Assembly (NCBI GenBank): GCA_035532755.1
Contig: DATKQI010000132.1
Coordinates: 1-12,588 of the forward strand
From: DATKQI01 sp035532755
GTDB lineage: Bacteria > Pseudomonadota > Alphaproteobacteria > Acetobacterales > Acetobacteraceae
Length of the DNA: 12,588 nt
Direction: 5' to 3'
Position numbers and translations under genes: made by a program. Position 1 is the first letter of the stretch. Each line of letters starts with the position of its first letter. This document shows positions 12,404-12,588 of the stretch, piece after piece. The notes beneath the pieces were generated by a model. That model saw only the letters and a list, made by a program, of their open reading frames with translations. It did not search any database and was not told the DNA's origin.

Positions 12404-12588
12404 ATGCGTCTGGGGTTCATCGGCATTGGGCTGATGGGCGAACCCATGACGTTGCGCCTTCTGGACCGCGGCCATGGGCTGACGGTGTGGAATCTGACAG
12501 CCGACCGCTATGCGTGCGTGGAGGCGGCCGGTGCGCGCGTTGCCGCCACGCCCGCTGCCGTGGCGGAGGCAAGCGATATCGTGATGCT
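12404..12588 (+). CDS. 3-hydroxyisobutyrate-dehydrogenase-like NAD(P)-dependent reductase (partial, 3' end outside window)
   Basis: Only the first 61 codons are present and the frame is open to the window edge. The peptide begins MRLGFIGIGLMGEPMTLRLL and continues GHGLTVWNLTADR, AGARVAATPAAVAEASDIVML. This is the N-terminal Rossmann half of the beta-hydroxyacid dehydrogenase family, with the dinucleotide motif GIGLMG (residues 7-12). The family includes 3-hydroxyisobutyrate dehydrogenase, tartronate semialdehyde reductase and glyoxylate/succinic semialdehyde reductases. It follows the hydantoinase gene by 20 bases with a strong ribosome binding site, so it is probably cotranscribed. Reduction of malonic or methylmalonic semialdehyde, the products expected after transamination of beta-alanine or beta-aminoisobutyrate, would fit the neighbourhood. 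The missing C-terminal half, which sets specificity, prevents a firm call. Confidence 0.88.
   Translation, partial: MRLGFIGIGLMGEPMTLRLLDRGHGLTVWNLTADRYACVEAAGARVAATPAAVAEASDIVM

Overview
The window is GC-rich (roughly two thirds G+C by eye). Genes are tightly packed, mostly with ATG starts and overlapping stop/start codons, as in an alphaproteobacterium. Acetobacteraceae or a related order is my best guess, from gene style only. I see no tRNA, rRNA, CRISPR array, transposase or integrase.

Layout. (1) Positions 52-1464, plus strand: a membrane sensor histidine kinase without a visible partner, apparently unrelated to the rest. (2) Positions 1465-1686: a convergent intergenic gap filled with palindromes. 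(3) Positions 1687-10113, minus strand: an eight-gene operon. In transcription order it is preT, preA, an M20-family N-carbamoyl-beta-alanine amidohydrolase, an ABC ATPase, two ABC permeases, an NMT1/THI5-like periplasmic binding protein, and an SDR oxidoreductase. (4) Positions 10114-10221: a short AT-rich divergent promoter region with a near-consensus RutR operator. (5) Positions 10222-12588, plus strand: a RutR-like TetR regulator, a dihydropyrimidinase/hydantoinase whose start overlaps the regulator's stop, and the first 61 codons of a 3-hydroxyisobutyrate-dehydrogenase-like reductase that runs off the end.

Together the genes encode the reductive pyrimidine catabolic pathway. PreT/PreA reduces uracil or thymine to the dihydropyrimidine. 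The hydantoinase opens the ring to N-carbamoyl-beta-alanine or N-carbamoyl-beta-aminoisobutyrate. The M20 hydrolase releases beta-alanine or beta-aminoisobutyrate plus CO2 and ammonia. The embedded ABC importer is the obvious candidate for bringing in the pyrimidine or a pathway intermediate, in place of the NCS-type permease often found with such pathways. The two dehydrogenases at the cluster's ends are candidates for disposing of the semialdehydes formed after transamination; the aminotransferase itself is not in the window. The RutR-like regulator, known in E. coli as a uracil/thymine-responsive factor controlling the different (oxidative) Rut pathway, probably controls both divergent arms here through the shared operator.

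The core enzymes are recognisable. The less ordinary points are the pyrimidine-linked ABC importer, the operator with an extra half-site one helical turn away, a possibly leaderless rutR transcript, a Val at the position of the mammalian catalytic Cys in PreA, a hairpin between the binding-protein and SDR genes, and the palindrome-filled gap at 1.5-1.7 kb.
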